A stretch of 64,000 bases of DNA from Azospirillum cavernae (GCF_003590795.1 NZ_QYUL01000004.1:434001-498000), one strand, 5' to 3'; positions 9,541-18,721 are shown, numbered from the stretch's first letter. Numbers and translations are program-made. The notes: a model not told the origin generated them from the letters alone.

Positions 9541-10557
9541 ATGACGCTGTTCCGCAAACTTCTGCTCGCCACCGGCCTCGCCGCCGCCATCCTCGCCCCA
9601 GTCGCCGCCTCCGCGCAGGACGTCAAGCCGCGCATCATCCGCTTCGGCTACGGCCTGTCGGAGGCCAGCAACCAAGGCCGCGCCGTCAAATTCTTCAGCG
9701 AGGAGCTGGCCAAGCGGTCCGGCGGCAAGCTGAAGCTGAAGGGCTTCGGCGACGCCAGCCTGGGCAGCGACATCCAGATGCAAAACGCCCTGATCGGCGG
9801 CGCGCAAGAGATGATGGTCGGCTCCACCGCCACCCTGGTCGGCATCGTCAAGGATTTCGGCGTCTATGACCTGCCCTTCCTGTTCAACGACGAGAAGGAG
9901 GCCGACGCCGTGCTCGACGGCCCGTTCGGCCAGAAGCTGATCGCGTCGCTGAACGAAAAGGGTCTGGTCGGGCTGGTCTATTGGGAAAACGGCTTCCGCA
10001 ACCTGACCAACAGCAAGCGCCCGGTGACGAAGATCGAGGATCTGAACGGGATCAAGCTGCGCGTCATGCAGAACCCGGTCTACATCGACATGTTCAACCG
10101 CTTTGGCGCGAACGCGGTGCCGCTGGCCTTCTCCGAACTGTTCACGGCGCTGGAAACCGGCACGGTGGACGGCCAGGAAAACCCGGTGACGACCATCCTG
10201 TCCTCGAAATTCTACGAGGTTCAGGGCTACATGACGATTTCCAAGCATGTCTACAGCCCGTGGATCGTGCTGGCCAGCAAGCGTTGGTTTGACGGCCTGT
10301 CGGCGGACGAGCGCAAGATCCTGCAAGAGGCCGCCATCGCCTCGCGTGATTTCGAGCGCAAGGACAGCCGCGAGGCGACCACCCAGAGCCTTGCCCTGCT
10401 GAAGGAAAAGGGCATGAAGATCAACGAGCTGAGCACCGCCGAGCTGGGCCGCATGCGCGAGATGGTCAAGCCCGCCTTCGACAAATACGCCGCCGACGGC
10501 GGGGCCGATCTGTTGAAGGGTCTTCAGGCGGAAATCGCCAAGGTCCGTCAGCCGTAA
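9541..10557 (+). CDS. TRAP transporter substrate-binding protein (DctP-like)
   Basis: Periplasmic receptor of the TRAP transporter. A Sec signal peptide (MTLFRKLLLATGLAAAILAPVAASA) precedes the mature protein, beginning near QDVKPRIIRFGYGLSE. The DctP pattern SEELAKRSGGKLKLKGF, a conserved Arg in GIKLRVMQNP that normally binds the ligand carboxylate, and ALETGTVDGQENPV are present. ATG 9541 is chosen because GGGAGA lies about 10 bases upstream; the earlier in-frame ATG at 9490 would bury the signal peptide. The ligand is probably gluconate or a similar sugar acid, given gntK and gntR. Confidence 0.92.
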   Translation: MTLFRKLLLATGLAAAILAPVAASAQDVKPRIIRFGYGLSEASNQGRAVKFFSEELAKRSGGKLKLKGFGDASLGSDIQMQNALIGGAQEMMVGSTATLVGIVKDFGVYDLPFLFNDEKEADAVLDGPFGQKLIASLNEKGLVGLVYWENGFRNLTNSKRPVTKIEDLNGIKLRVMQNPVYIDMFNRFGANAVPLAFSELFTALETGTVDGQENPVTTILSSKFYEVQGYMTISKHVYSPWIVLASKRWFDGLSADERKILQEAAIASRDFERKDSREATTQSLALLKEKGMKINELSTAELGRMREMVKPAFDKYAADGGADLLKGLQAEIAKVRQP

Positions 10558-10586
10558 GACTGTAGGTCTGGCGAAAACCGACGATC

Positions 10587-10624
10587 TCCGGGCGAACGGC
10601 CTTGCGCCGCGCCGTTCGCCCGGA
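10587..10624 (+). terminator. Hairpin after the gluconate TRAP operon
   Basis: Perfect 14-bp inverted repeat (10587-10600, 10611-10624) with a 10-nt loop, 30 bases after the dctP stop. No U-run follows, so it is either a weak terminator or a 3'-end stabiliser. Confidence 0.5.
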
Positions 10625-10665
10625 CACTCTGCCCCGCGCATCTGTTGATCGGGGTTTTCACGTCC

Positions 10666-11442
10666 ATGCCCGCCGCCACGCCCACCCGCCGGGCCGTCCT
10701 GTTCGGCGCGACCGCCGCCGCCCTGTCGCCCTGGTCGGCGCTCCACGCCGCCGCCCCGCCGGTCGGCAAGACGCGCAGTTTCGCCGCGACCCACGGCGCC
10801 GCTCCCTTCGTCACCGAGCATCTGATTCCCGGCGACGCCCTGGATCTGTCGCGCGTCAACCCGTCCGCCGCCTCCGCGCGCGTGATCGCGCTGACCATCG
10901 ACGACGGCCCCGATCCCAACGACCCGATCATCCTCGACATCCTCAAACAGCACGGGGCGCGGGCGACCTTTTTCTTCATCGGGCAGAAGATCGCCGAACA
11001 CGCCAAGGCCGCCGCAGCGGTCGCCGCGTCCGGCAACGAAATCGGCAGCCACAGCCAGACCCACCCAATGATGAGCGACCTGTCGGCGGCGGAGCAGGAC
11101 CGCAACCTGTCGACCGCCAACCAGGCCCTAAGCGCCATCGGCGTTCACCCGACCTGGTTCCGCCCGCCCTTCGGCGATTTCGACGCCACCACCCTCAGTT
11201 TGGCCCGCGCCCAAGGCTTGCAATCCGTGCTGTGGACCATTGACAGCCAGGATTGGAAGGGAACCGACGCCGCGACCATCGCCAACCGCGTCACCGCCCG
11301 TCTGGCCCCGGGCGCGGTGATCTTGATGCACAGCACCAAGGCGGCCTCGGTCAAGGCACTGCCGACCATTCTGGACGCCGGGCGCCGCCGTGGTTTTCGC
11401 TTCGTCACCCTGACGGACTGGCGCAAGGCGATGGCCGGTTGA
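10666..11442 (+). CDS. Polysaccharide deacetylase family protein, Tat-exported
   Basis: NodB-fold metal-dependent deacetylase acting on N- or O-acetylated glycans in the cell envelope or outside. An N-terminal twin-arginine motif (TRRAVLFG, Arg 8-9) with a hydrophobic stretch ending ALHAAA indicates Tat export. The catalytic/metal motif TIDDGPDPND has Asp 79-80; GSHSQTHP gives metal His 129 and His 133; WFRPPFGDFD is motif 3. It has 258 residues. ATG 10666 gives the compact signal peptide; a TTG at 10645 is possible. Chitooligosaccharide or peptidoglycan deacetylation cannot be told apart from sequence. Confidence 0.88.
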   Translation: MPAATPTRRAVLFGATAAALSPWSALHAAAPPVGKTRSFAATHGAAPFVTEHLIPGDALDLSRVNPSAASARVIALTIDDGPDPNDPIILDILKQHGARATFFFIGQKIAEHAKAAAAVAASGNEIGSHSQTHPMMSDLSAAEQDRNLSTANQALSAIGVHPTWFRPPFGDFDATTLSLARAQGLQSVLWTIDSQDWKGTDAATIANRVTARLAPGAVILMHSTKAASVKALPTILDAGRRRGFRFVTLTDWRKAMAG

Positions 11443-11791
11443 AGCGCCGCGCCCAAAATGTGAAACAGCGCGGCGCTTGGCCGTGATGAACCGGCGCGCC
11501 CCTCAATGCGCATGAAACTAAAAGATGCTGCTCGGCCATGAATTTCCACAAGACGTGGGAAAATGGCGGAGCCTTGGCAGGTCAGGGCCAAGCAATCGCC
11601 GCATTTTTCAACATACATCCGTATTTTATACAATTTATTCCGGCAGCATCCTGCAATATGAACCAGGAAAATAGTGGGAATCGCGACACAAATTCATCAA
11701 ATACGTTGGGGTATTGTCATTTTTTCTCCTAATGGTGTAAAAACCAAACGTCTGCGCTGTGGTGGCGGCAGTCGCAAAGGAGATTCATCGC
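11443..11791. other. 349-base intergenic region with possible promoter
   Basis: A hairpin with 10-bp arms (11443-11452, 11468-11477) starts right after the deacetylase stop and may end that transcript. The next 300 bases are clearly more AT-rich than the flanking genes. A possible sigma-70 promoter is TTGTCA at 11714-11719 with TAAAAA at 11738-11743 (18-bp spacer), just upstream of the MenD-like gene. I see no gene here. Confidence 0.4.
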
Positions 11792-13720
11792 ATGAGTGCA
11801 ACAGGCAGTCTCGACAGCGTCATCGAACAACCGGCAGCCGCGCCAACCGCCGCGAGCACGCCCGACAGCCGCCCGGCGGAAAAGGACAACACCACCTTTC
11901 GCGGCATTGTCCAGGGCGACGCCGAGTTGAATTTCGAATGGTCGGCCTTTCTGATCGATTCCCTGGTGGCGGCGGGCGTGACGCACGTCGTGATGTGTCC
12001 GGGCGCGCAGATGGCCCCGCTGGCGCTGGCCTGCCGGGCCAACCCGGCCTTGAAAATCACCGTGGTGATCGACGAGCGGGCGGCGGGTTTCTTCGCGCTG
12101 GGCCTGTCCCGCGTCACCCGGCGCCCGACCATCCTGATTTGCACCTCGGGTTCGGCGGTGGGCGAGTTCTTCCCGGCGGTGATGGAATCGTCCACCGGGA
12201 TGATCCCCCTGATCCTCATCACCGCCGACCGCGCGCCGGAAAATCAGGATCGTTGCTCCGCCCAGGCGATTGACCAGATCCGCGCCTATGGCGCGCACGC
12301 CCGCTCCTCGCACAGCCTGCCCCTGCCGGACGCCAGCATCGACACGCTGTCGGCGCTCGCCTCGCGCATTTATGAACAGAGCCTGTGGCCGATGCCCGGC
12401 CCGGTGCACGTCAACCAGCCCTTCCGCGACCCGCTGGTTCCCAAAAACCGCGTCAAGCGCGCCGTCCCCAAGCCGCCGACCATCACCGAGCCGGTGATTC
12501 AACTGCGCCAGGAAGACATCGACCGGATGGCGGAAACGCTGTCGGGCCGTCGCGGCGTGATCGTCTGCGGCGCGACGGAGAACGCCGAGGAGCCGGGCTT
12601 CCCCGCCGCCGTGTACGAGTTGGCCCGCCAACTGGCCGCCCCCATCATCGCCGATCCCTTCAGCAATTTGCGGTTTGGCGCTCCGGCGGAGTCGGGCGTG
12701 ATCGCGCGGGCCGACACCTTCCTGCGCGCCGCGCGCTTCACCGCCACCCACCAGCCCGAATGGATCTTGAATTTCGGCGGCCCGGCGATGTCCAAGCCGG
12801 TGTTGACCTACATGCAGGAATCCACCGCGTCGGATTACATCGTCGTCGATCCGACGACGCGCTGGTCCGATCCGCTGCTGCGGGCGACCCACATCGTGCG
12901 CTCCAGCCCGGAAACCCTGTGCCGGGCGCTGACCGAGTCGGGTTCTCTGAAGCCCGCGCCGGACGTGTGGCGCCAGTCCTTCATCGCCTGCGACGGCTTC
13001 ATCGACACCCTGTCGCGCAGCGCCTTCGACACCTCGCTGTGGGAGGCGCCGATTGTCCGGCGGCTCATCAAGGCCGCGCCCGACGGGGCGGTGGTCTTCT
13101 CCGGCAACTCGATGAGCGTGCGCGATTTCGACAGCTTTTCGGGCAACACGGACACGCGGCTGCGGCTGCTGGCCAATCGCGGCACCAACGGCATCGACGG
13201 ATCCATCGGCACCCTGATCGGCATCGCCGCCGCCCAGCGCCACACCAAGACCGTCTGCATGATCGGCGACATGGCCTTTTCCCACGACGTCGGCAGCCTG
13301 CAATTGGCGGGCGACCTCGACATCGTTCTGGTCGTGCTGAACAACGGCGGCGGCGGCATTTTTGAGTATCTGCCGACCGCCAACGTGCCGGAGTATCAGG
13401 ATTTCCTGTCGCCGCCGACGCTCAGCATCGGCGCGGCGGGCAAGGCTTGCGGCTGGCAGCATTGGGAAATCCATGATCTGGACGGGTTGAACGCCGCCTT
13501 GGACGCGGCGATGGCCGCCAAGGGGCCGTGCCTGATCGAGGCGGTGATCGACCGCAAGGCCAGCGTCCGCCAGCACAAGCTGTTCTGGTCGGCGGTGAAC
13601 GGCATCAACGCCACCATCCGCCTGCGCGGGCCGGAGGGCATGATCGCCACCTTCGGCCAAGTCCAACCAGCCTCGCAGGACGCCGCCGACGACAGCCTGA
13701 ACTTCGACCGCGACGATTGA
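11792..13720 (+). CDS. MenD-like thiamin-diphosphate enzyme, stand-alone
   Basis: ThDP-dependent enzyme most like MenD (SEPHCHC synthase of menaquinone synthesis). The catalytic Glu (VVIDERAAGFFALGL, E95) that activates ThDP is present. The C-terminal ThDP/Mg site has GDMAFSHD near 492 and VVLNNGGGGIF near 515. MenD-type GNSMSVRDFDSF and ANRGTNGIDGSIG are kept. The MenD motif PGSRSTPL reads PGAQMAPL here, so the Arg equivalent to E. coli Arg33, recalled as contacting substrate, is Gln. A 40-residue Ala/Pro-rich N-terminal extension is unusual. No other men gene lies nearby. AAGGAG precedes ATG 11792. The fold is secure; the reaction is unknown. Confidence 0.8.
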   Translation: MSATGSLDSVIEQPAAAPTAASTPDSRPAEKDNTTFRGIVQGDAELNFEWSAFLIDSLVAAGVTHVVMCPGAQMAPLALACRANPALKITVVIDERAAGFFALGLSRVTRRPTILICTSGSAVGEFFPAVMESSTGMIPLILITADRAPENQDRCSAQAIDQIRAYGAHARSSHSLPLPDASIDTLSALASRIYEQSLWPMPGPVHVNQPFRDPLVPKNRVKRAVPKPPTITEPVIQLRQEDIDRMAETLSGRRGVIVCGATENAEEPGFPAAVYELARQLAAPIIADPFSNLRFGAPAESGVIARADTFLRAARFTATHQPEWILNFGGPAMSKPVLTYMQESTASDYIVVDPTTRWSDPLLRATHIVRSSPETLCRALTESGSLKPAPDVWRQSFIACDGFIDTLSRSAFDTSLWEAPIVRRLIKAAPDGAVVFSGNSMSVRDFDSFSGNTDTRLRLLANRGTNGIDGSIGTLIGIAAAQRHTKTVCMIGDMAFSHDVGSLQLAGDLDIVLVVLNNGGGGIFEYLPTANVPEYQDFLSPPTLSIGAAGKACGWQHWEIHDLDGLNAALDAAMAAKGPCLIEAVIDRKASVRQHKLFWSAVNGINATIRLRGPEGMIATFGQVQPASQDAADDSLNFDRDD

Positions 13721-13726
13721 TCCGAC

Positions 13727-13790
13727 AGCCCCCGCGCGCGGCGGGGCAGGGGGCGCGTCACCCCCCTGCCCCGCCGAACGCGGGGGCTTT
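13727..13790 (+). terminator. Rho-independent terminator after the MenD-like gene
   Basis: Nested stem: outer 10-bp arms at 13727-13736/13779-13788 and inner 13-bp arms at 13741-13753/13762-13774, followed by TTTCCC. It begins 6 bases after the stop codon. Confidence 0.75.
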
Positions 13791-13851
13791 CCCTTCGTCG
13801 CCCCCGTCCGCCCCTGCCCTGCCCGTTCGCGGACGATCACGGAGACTTCCC

Positions 13852-15039
13852 TTGCCCAATCTGGCTCAGGACACCCCGAACGCCATTCGGCTTCAGGAAC
13901 GGATCGCCGTGTTCCTGCTCGGCTTTTCCGCCTTTTTGCCGCTCTACGCCCCGCAATCGGTGCTGCCGCAACTGTCCGCCGATTTCGGCACGACGCCCGC
14001 CGCCGCCGGGGCGGTGATCGGGGCGACCACGCTGGCTGTGGCCTTGGCCGCTCCGGCGGCGGGGCCGCTGACCGACCGTTTTGGCCGCAAACGGGCCATG
14101 CTGACGGCAATTTTCCTGCTGGTGCCGCTGACTTTGCTGCTGACCCTGTGCCGCGACCTGTCCCAATTGCTGGGCGTGCGCTTTTCCCAGGGGATCGCCC
14201 TGCCCGCCCTGTTCACCGGGGCGGTCGCCTACATCGCCACCCGCTGGTCCGGGCCGCAGGCCGCCGCGATGACCGGGCTGTTCGTGTCGGGATCGGCGAT
14301 GGGCGGTTTCGCCGGGCGCTTCGTCGCCGGGTTGCTGGCGGAGTTCATCAGTTGGCAAAGCGGCTTCGCCGCTCTGGCCGCCCTGTCCGCCCTGTGCGCG
14401 CTGGTGGTTTTGCTCTGGCTCCCCGCCGACCAGGGGCGGCCCATCGACGGGATCGCCGCGCATGTCGCCGGGATGCGCCGCCATCTGGCCAACCCGCGCA
14501 TCCGCGCGGTCTGCGCCTTTGGCTCCACCGTTCTGTTTTCGATGACGGCGACCTTGTCCTATGTCGGCTTTCATCTGGCCGACCCGCCTTTCCTGCTGAC
14601 GGCGAGCGGCATCGGGTTGGTCTTTCTGGTCTACCCGATCAGCGCCTCGGCGGCGCCGTTCAACGGGCGCTTGATTCAGCGTTTTGGCGGACGCGGGGCC
14701 TTTCTGGCGGCCTTGAGCGTCTGTTTTCTCGGGCAGATGATTCTGTTGCTGCCCTTTCTGGCCGCCGTCATCGCCGGCATCGGCGTTTTCATCGCCGGGA
14801 TCTTCCTGTGCCAATCGCTGGCGCTGGGCTATGTCGGGCGCGCCGCTCCGGTCAACAAGGGCGCGGCGGCGGGCCTCTATGTTTGCTTCTTTTATCTGGG
14901 CGGCAGCCTAGGCGCGGTGTTGCCGGGTCTGTCCTGGACGGCGGCGGGGTGGCCGGGCTGCGTCGCCCTGGTCTGCGTCGCCTTGGGGCTGGGCGCGCTG
15001 GCGTCGCGCTTCATGCGCGAGGCGCCCCGTCTGGCGTGA
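13852..15039 (+). CDS. MFS transporter, YnfM/AraJ-like
   Basis: Major facilitator with about 12 membrane helices in 395 residues. The motif between helices 2 and 3, GPLTDRFGRKRAMLTA, is the classical MFS G-x-x-x-D-R-x-G-R-R/K signature. SVLPQLSADFGTTPAAAGAVIGATTLAVAL is typical of the YnfM/drug-proton antiporter branch. I place the start at a TTG (13852) preceded by GGAG with 7-base spacing; no suitable ATG lies before the first helix. The gene sits between two strong terminators, so it is probably a single-gene transcript. The exported substrate is unknown. Confidence 0.85.
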   Translation: MPNLAQDTPNAIRLQERIAVFLLGFSAFLPLYAPQSVLPQLSADFGTTPAAAGAVIGATTLAVALAAPAAGPLTDRFGRKRAMLTAIFLLVPLTLLLTLCRDLSQLLGVRFSQGIALPALFTGAVAYIATRWSGPQAAAMTGLFVSGSAMGGFAGRFVAGLLAEFISWQSGFAALAALSALCALVVLLWLPADQGRPIDGIAAHVAGMRRHLANPRIRAVCAFGSTVLFSMTATLSYVGFHLADPPFLLTASGIGLVFLVYPISASAAPFNGRLIQRFGGRGAFLAALSVCFLGQMILLLPFLAAVIAGIGVFIAGIFLCQSLALGYVGRAAPVNKGAAAGLYVCFFYLGGSLGAVLPGLSWTAAGWPGCVALVCVALGLGALASRFMREAPRLA

Positions 15040-15082
15040 TTCGGGCGGCGTGATTGGGCCTGTGTGTGATGGCCCGGCGAAA

Positions 15083-15124
15083 CGAAAAGCCCCGCTGATG
15101 GCGTTCCATCAGCGGGGCTTTTTT
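15083..15124. terminator. Strong terminator between convergent genes
   Basis: Perfect 17-bp stem (15083-15099, 15104-15120) with a 4-nt loop and a run of eight T on the plus strand. It terminates the MFS gene; the AAAA at its left side could also help stop the minus-strand chemoreceptor gene, which ends at 15147. Confidence 0.9.
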
Positions 15125-15146
15125 GTGGGAAGGCGGCGCGGTCCGG

Positions 15147-17180
15147 TTACTTGATGCGGATGCGGTCGGTGAAGGAGTTCACCTCTTGCTTCAGCACCGC
15201 CGTTTGATCGGTCAGCATGCCCGAACTGCCCAGCAGGGTTTCCGCCGACGATCCGGCGTCGGTCGCCTTGTGCAGCACATGGGTGATGGTGCTGGCCACC
15301 TCCGTGGTGCCCAAGGCCGCCTGACGCAGATTCTCGGAGATTTCCTGCGTCGCTTCAAACTGGTGTTGCACCGCCGAGGAGATGCTGACGGCGATGACGT
15401 CCATCCGGTTGATGGTTTCGCCGATGCGGCGGATCGCGTCGACCGCGTTCTGGGTGGAGGATTGGATGGCGTCCACCTGGACGCTGATTTCGCCGGTGGC
15501 GACGGTCGTCTGGTTGGCCAGCGCCTTCACCTCGGTGGCGACGACGGCGAAGCCCTTGCCCGCTTCCCCGGCGCGCGCGGCCTCGATGGTGGCGTTCAGG
15601 GCCAGCAGGTTGGTCTGTTTGGCGATGTTTTCGATCAGATGGATGACGTCGCCGATGCGGCGCGCGCCTTCGGACAGAGCCGCCACCACGTCGTTGGTTT
15701 GCCGGGCCTCGCCCACCGCGTTGCGGGCGATGTCGGTCGATTCCGACGCCTGCGAGCTGATGGCGGCCACCGAGCGGGACAATTCCTCAACCGCCGCCGC
15801 CACCATCTGCACGTTGGTGCTGGCCTCTTCGGTCGCCGAGGCGCCTTGGGCGGCGAGTTGCAGCGTCTGTTCGGCCACCGCCGACACCATCCGGGCGTTG
15901 GTCTGCACGATTTCCGATTCGCGGACGACATGCTCGACCACGTCCATGACGGTGCTTTCGAAATTCATCGCCAGCCCGTTCATGGTGTCGCGCTTTTCCG
16001 CCTCGTTGCGCAGGCGGGTGTCTTCCTGTTCGCGCTGCATCCGGTCCATGTTGATGGCGTTCTCTTTGAACACCTGGACCGCGCGGGCCATGTCGCCGAT
16101 TTCGTCGTGGTTGCCGGTGGCCGGAACCTCCGTGCTGGTGTCGCCGTTGGCCAGCGCCGCCATGGCGGTGGTCATGCTGCGGATCGGGCGCACGATGGAC
16201 GCGGCGATCAAGCCGGCGAAGACGACGCCGCCCAACAGCGCGATCAACGGCGTGACGATGGCCTGACGACCGCTGGCGTCGATGGAGACCAGGGCGCGCT
16301 CCTGCGTCTTCTTCTGCAAATCGGAGAAGGAGGTGACGATGCTGCGCACGCCGGAAATCAACTGATCCAGGATCAGGCGGATCTTGCTCTGGGTGTCCAG
16401 CAGCTTCAGGGTGCCGCCGACGGCGGTTTCCAGCCCCTTGGAGAAGGCGGCGATTTGCGGTTCCATCGCGGTCAGGAAGCGTTGCAGACGGCGGTTGGCG
16501 GCGCTCTTCGCCTTGGTGTCGGCGACGGCCTCGCCCAGCCGGGTCAACTCGTTCTTGGCGGCGGTGGCGTCGTTCGGATCAAAGGTGGTGAAATAGCGGG
16601 CCGCCGACATGCGGGTGCCCTGCAACGCCTGTTGAAGCCGAACCGTCGCCTGCGAGACCTCCGCTTCGCCCGAGGATTGGGCGGCGTCGACAATCGCCAT
16701 GGCCGTGGTGTTCAACTGCGCGCCAACCAGAAAGGTCTGCCCGACGCCTTCACGCCGTTGCACCACCGCGTTGACCACGTCGTCGAAGGCGGCGCGGTAT
16801 TGGATGGCGACGGCGGCCACAGCCGCCATTTTCTGCTCATCCACCGGCGAGTTCGTCTGGGACTTCAGATTGCCCAGCGATTTTTCAAACTCCTCGACCT
16901 CCTTGCGGGCGTTGGCGAGGTCGAGTTCGGTCTGCGAGGCGATGTAGGTCAGGACCGCCCGGTCCATCCGCTCGCTCAAATCGGCCAGATGCGAGGTGGT
17001 CAGGGCGTCCTGGCCGGTGTCCATCACATGGTCCAGCTCCTCGCCGATGGAGCGGACGCTGCCGACATATTGAACGCCCAGGAACACGATCAAACAGATC
17101 ATGGCCAAAAAGCCGATGAATATCCTGTGCGAAATTTTCAGGCGCGACGTCAGTCTGCTTTTTCCGCCGAGGCTATTCAT
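15147..17180 (-). CDS. Methyl-accepting chemotaxis protein
   Basis: Chemoreceptor of 677 residues. A short basic N terminus leads into membrane helix 1 (FIGFLAMICLIVFLGVQYV). A periplasmic all-helical domain of about 260 residues follows, long enough to be a helical-bimodular (HBM) sensor. Helix 2 (TPLIALLGGVVFAGLIAASIV) precedes HAMP (RPIRSMTTAMAALANGD) and the signalling tip ALNATIEAARAGEAGKGF. The ATG at 17180 is chosen because AGGA lies just upstream and the helix then starts near residue 20. It follows an orphan TRAP binding-protein gene on the same strand, so it may detect that protein or its ligand; this is inference. Confidence 0.92.
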   Translation of the reverse strand: MNSLGGKSRLTSRLKISHRIFIGFLAMICLIVFLGVQYVGSVRSIGEELDHVMDTGQDALTTSHLADLSERMDRAVLTYIASQTELDLANARKEVEEFEKSLGNLKSQTNSPVDEQKMAAVAAVAIQYRAAFDDVVNAVVQRREGVGQTFLVGAQLNTTAMAIVDAAQSSGEAEVSQATVRLQQALQGTRMSAARYFTTFDPNDATAAKNELTRLGEAVADTKAKSAANRRLQRFLTAMEPQIAAFSKGLETAVGGTLKLLDTQSKIRLILDQLISGVRSIVTSFSDLQKKTQERALVSIDASGRQAIVTPLIALLGGVVFAGLIAASIVRPIRSMTTAMAALANGDTSTEVPATGNHDEIGDMARAVQVFKENAINMDRMQREQEDTRLRNEAEKRDTMNGLAMNFESTVMDVVEHVVRESEIVQTNARMVSAVAEQTLQLAAQGASATEEASTNVQMVAAAVEELSRSVAAISSQASESTDIARNAVGEARQTNDVVAALSEGARRIGDVIHLIENIAKQTNLLALNATIEAARAGEAGKGFAVVATEVKALANQTTVATGEISVQVDAIQSSTQNAVDAIRRIGETINRMDVIAVSISSAVQHQFEATQEISENLRQAALGTTEVASTITHVLHKATDAGSSAETLLGSSGMLTDQTAVLKQEVNSFTDRIRIK

Positions 17181-17235
17181 GATGGTTGTCCTGTGTCTTG
17201 CGCGCTGTGCAGGAGCGTAAAATCTGAATGAGGAG

Positions 17236-17285
17236 GGGGAGGGTCGCTTCGTCTGGGCGTTCCCGTGCGAAAAGCGACCCTCCCC
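17236..17285 (-). terminator. Hairpin between dctP-like and chemoreceptor genes
   Basis: Perfect 14-bp arms (17236-17249, 17272-17285) around a 22-nt loop, in the gap between the two minus-strand genes. There is no clear U-run, so it is at most a partial terminator and the genes may be cotranscribed. Confidence 0.5.
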
Positions 17286-17326
17286 GTTTCTAAACGCAAT
17301 CGGCGTCACCCGTTGGGGCGGCAGCC

Positions 17327-18319
17327 TTACTTGGTGTTCTTGATCGCCATGATCTGATCCATCGGATAGACCTTGGCCATCTCGGCGTAGAAGGGCGCCA
17401 GCGCCTTTTCAAAGGCGGCGCGGTCGAAATCGGTCGTCGGCGTGATGGTGATGCCCGACGCCTTCAACGCCTCCAGCCCCTTGGCGTCGCGAGCGCGCAC
17501 GAACACCCGCGAGGCCTTGCCGCCCAGCTTGGCCGCGTCCTGAAGCGCCTTCTGGTCTTCGGGCGTCATGTCGCCGAAACGGTCGGCGTTGATGAGGATC
17601 ACCGCCGGGGCGTAGGTGTGATAGCTGAGCGTGATCTGGCTTTGCACCTCGTTCAGCTTGGAGCCGACGATGGTGGTGATCGGGTTTTCCTGCCCTTCGG
17701 CCTGCCCGTTCTTCAACGCCGGATAGACCTGGGCGAAGGGAAGGGTGAAGGGCTTGGAGCCAAGCGCCTCAAACGCCTTCTTGTAGATCTCGCTTTCGGC
17801 GATGCGGATCTTCATGCCCGCGATGTCGGCGGGGGTCTTCACCGGGCGCAGCGAGTTGGTCAACTGGCGGAAGCCGTTTTCGCCCCAGGCCAGCCCGACG
17901 GTGCCCTGCGCCTTGAAGCTGTCCAGCAGGCTGTTGCCGATCGGACCGTCCAGCACCGAATCGACGTGGGCCTCGTCGCGGAACAGCAGCATCAGGTCGA
18001 GGATGCCCAGCGTCGGGTTGAACTGCCCCAGCGCGCCGCCCGAGGACGACATCACCATGTCGATGGTGCCGAGTTTCACGCCGTCCAGCATAGCCTTGCC
18101 GTCGCCAAGGGCGCTGGCCGGGTATTCTTCAATGCTGTAGCGACCAGCGGTCCGCTTTTGCAGCTCCTGGTCCATGACCTGGACCGCTTCGCTGAACTGC
18201 GAGCCTTTCGGGAGAACATGGCCGATCTTGAGTTTTTCCGCCGCCTCGGCGCCAACCGCAGCCAGAGCGAGACACATGGAAACCGTCGCGCCAAAAATCG
18301 CGTTCAATTGATCCCCCAT
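17327..18319 (-). CDS. Orphan TRAP substrate-binding protein (DctP-like)
   Basis: Periplasmic DctP-family receptor, about 330 residues. Family features are VLPKGSQFSEAVQVMDQEL, the ligand-binding Arg region GMKIRIAESEIYKKAFEALG and KNGQAEGQENPITTI. No TRAP membrane subunit is adjacent, so it must work with a distant DctQM pair or serve the chemoreceptor just downstream. The start is uncertain: ATG 18319 gives MGDQLNAIFGATVSMCLALAAVGAEA, a hydrophobic signal with no positive charge near the N terminus and no good ribosome-binding site. A longer frame to 18382 adds KRR before the hydrophobic part and may be the true precursor. Confidence 0.85.
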   Translation of the reverse strand: MGDQLNAIFGATVSMCLALAAVGAEAAEKLKIGHVLPKGSQFSEAVQVMDQELQKRTAGRYSIEEYPASALGDGKAMLDGVKLGTIDMVMSSSGGALGQFNPTLGILDLMLLFRDEAHVDSVLDGPIGNSLLDSFKAQGTVGLAWGENGFRQLTNSLRPVKTPADIAGMKIRIAESEIYKKAFEALGSKPFTLPFAQVYPALKNGQAEGQENPITTIVGSKLNEVQSQITLSYHTYAPAVILINADRFGDMTPEDQKALQDAAKLGGKASRVFVRARDAKGLEALKASGITITPTTDFDRAAFEKALAPFYAEMAKVYPMDQIMAIKNTK

Positions 18320-18721
18320 TGCTAACACGCAGTAATCGAAGAGCGCAGTTGTACGTCTTTTAGCAGAAAATCTATCGCACACGCAACACAGGTTCTCCGT
18401 CGCGTGCGTTTCTGGCGTTCTAGAGCCGTTTGATGGCCTCTCGGATAATATCCGTCAGAACTGACTGTATGGCAAATTTATTGAAAAACTGCGACAACAA
18501 CATTCGGCATGGTTGTTTTTCCGCCCGTCTTATGCGCACTCGCTTGTATTCGATGTCTGCAATTTTGCCGAAAGCCCTGCTTGCCCTGCGACGCGCCGCC
18601 ACAGGTTCGCCACACAACCGGCATCTCTAGATTGCAAGCCACCGGGATCTCCGCACTCTCCGTTTTGACGGGCGGCAAATCCGTTACCGGCAACGCTTTT
18701 CAAGCCTCCTGCCCGCCCCGG
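18320..18721. other. 402-base intergenic region
   Basis: Lies upstream of the orphan dctP and downstream of a LysR gene. Its middle part (about 18430-18560) is more AT-rich than the flanks and probably holds the dctP promoter. No convincing gene or repeat is visible. Confidence 0.3.
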
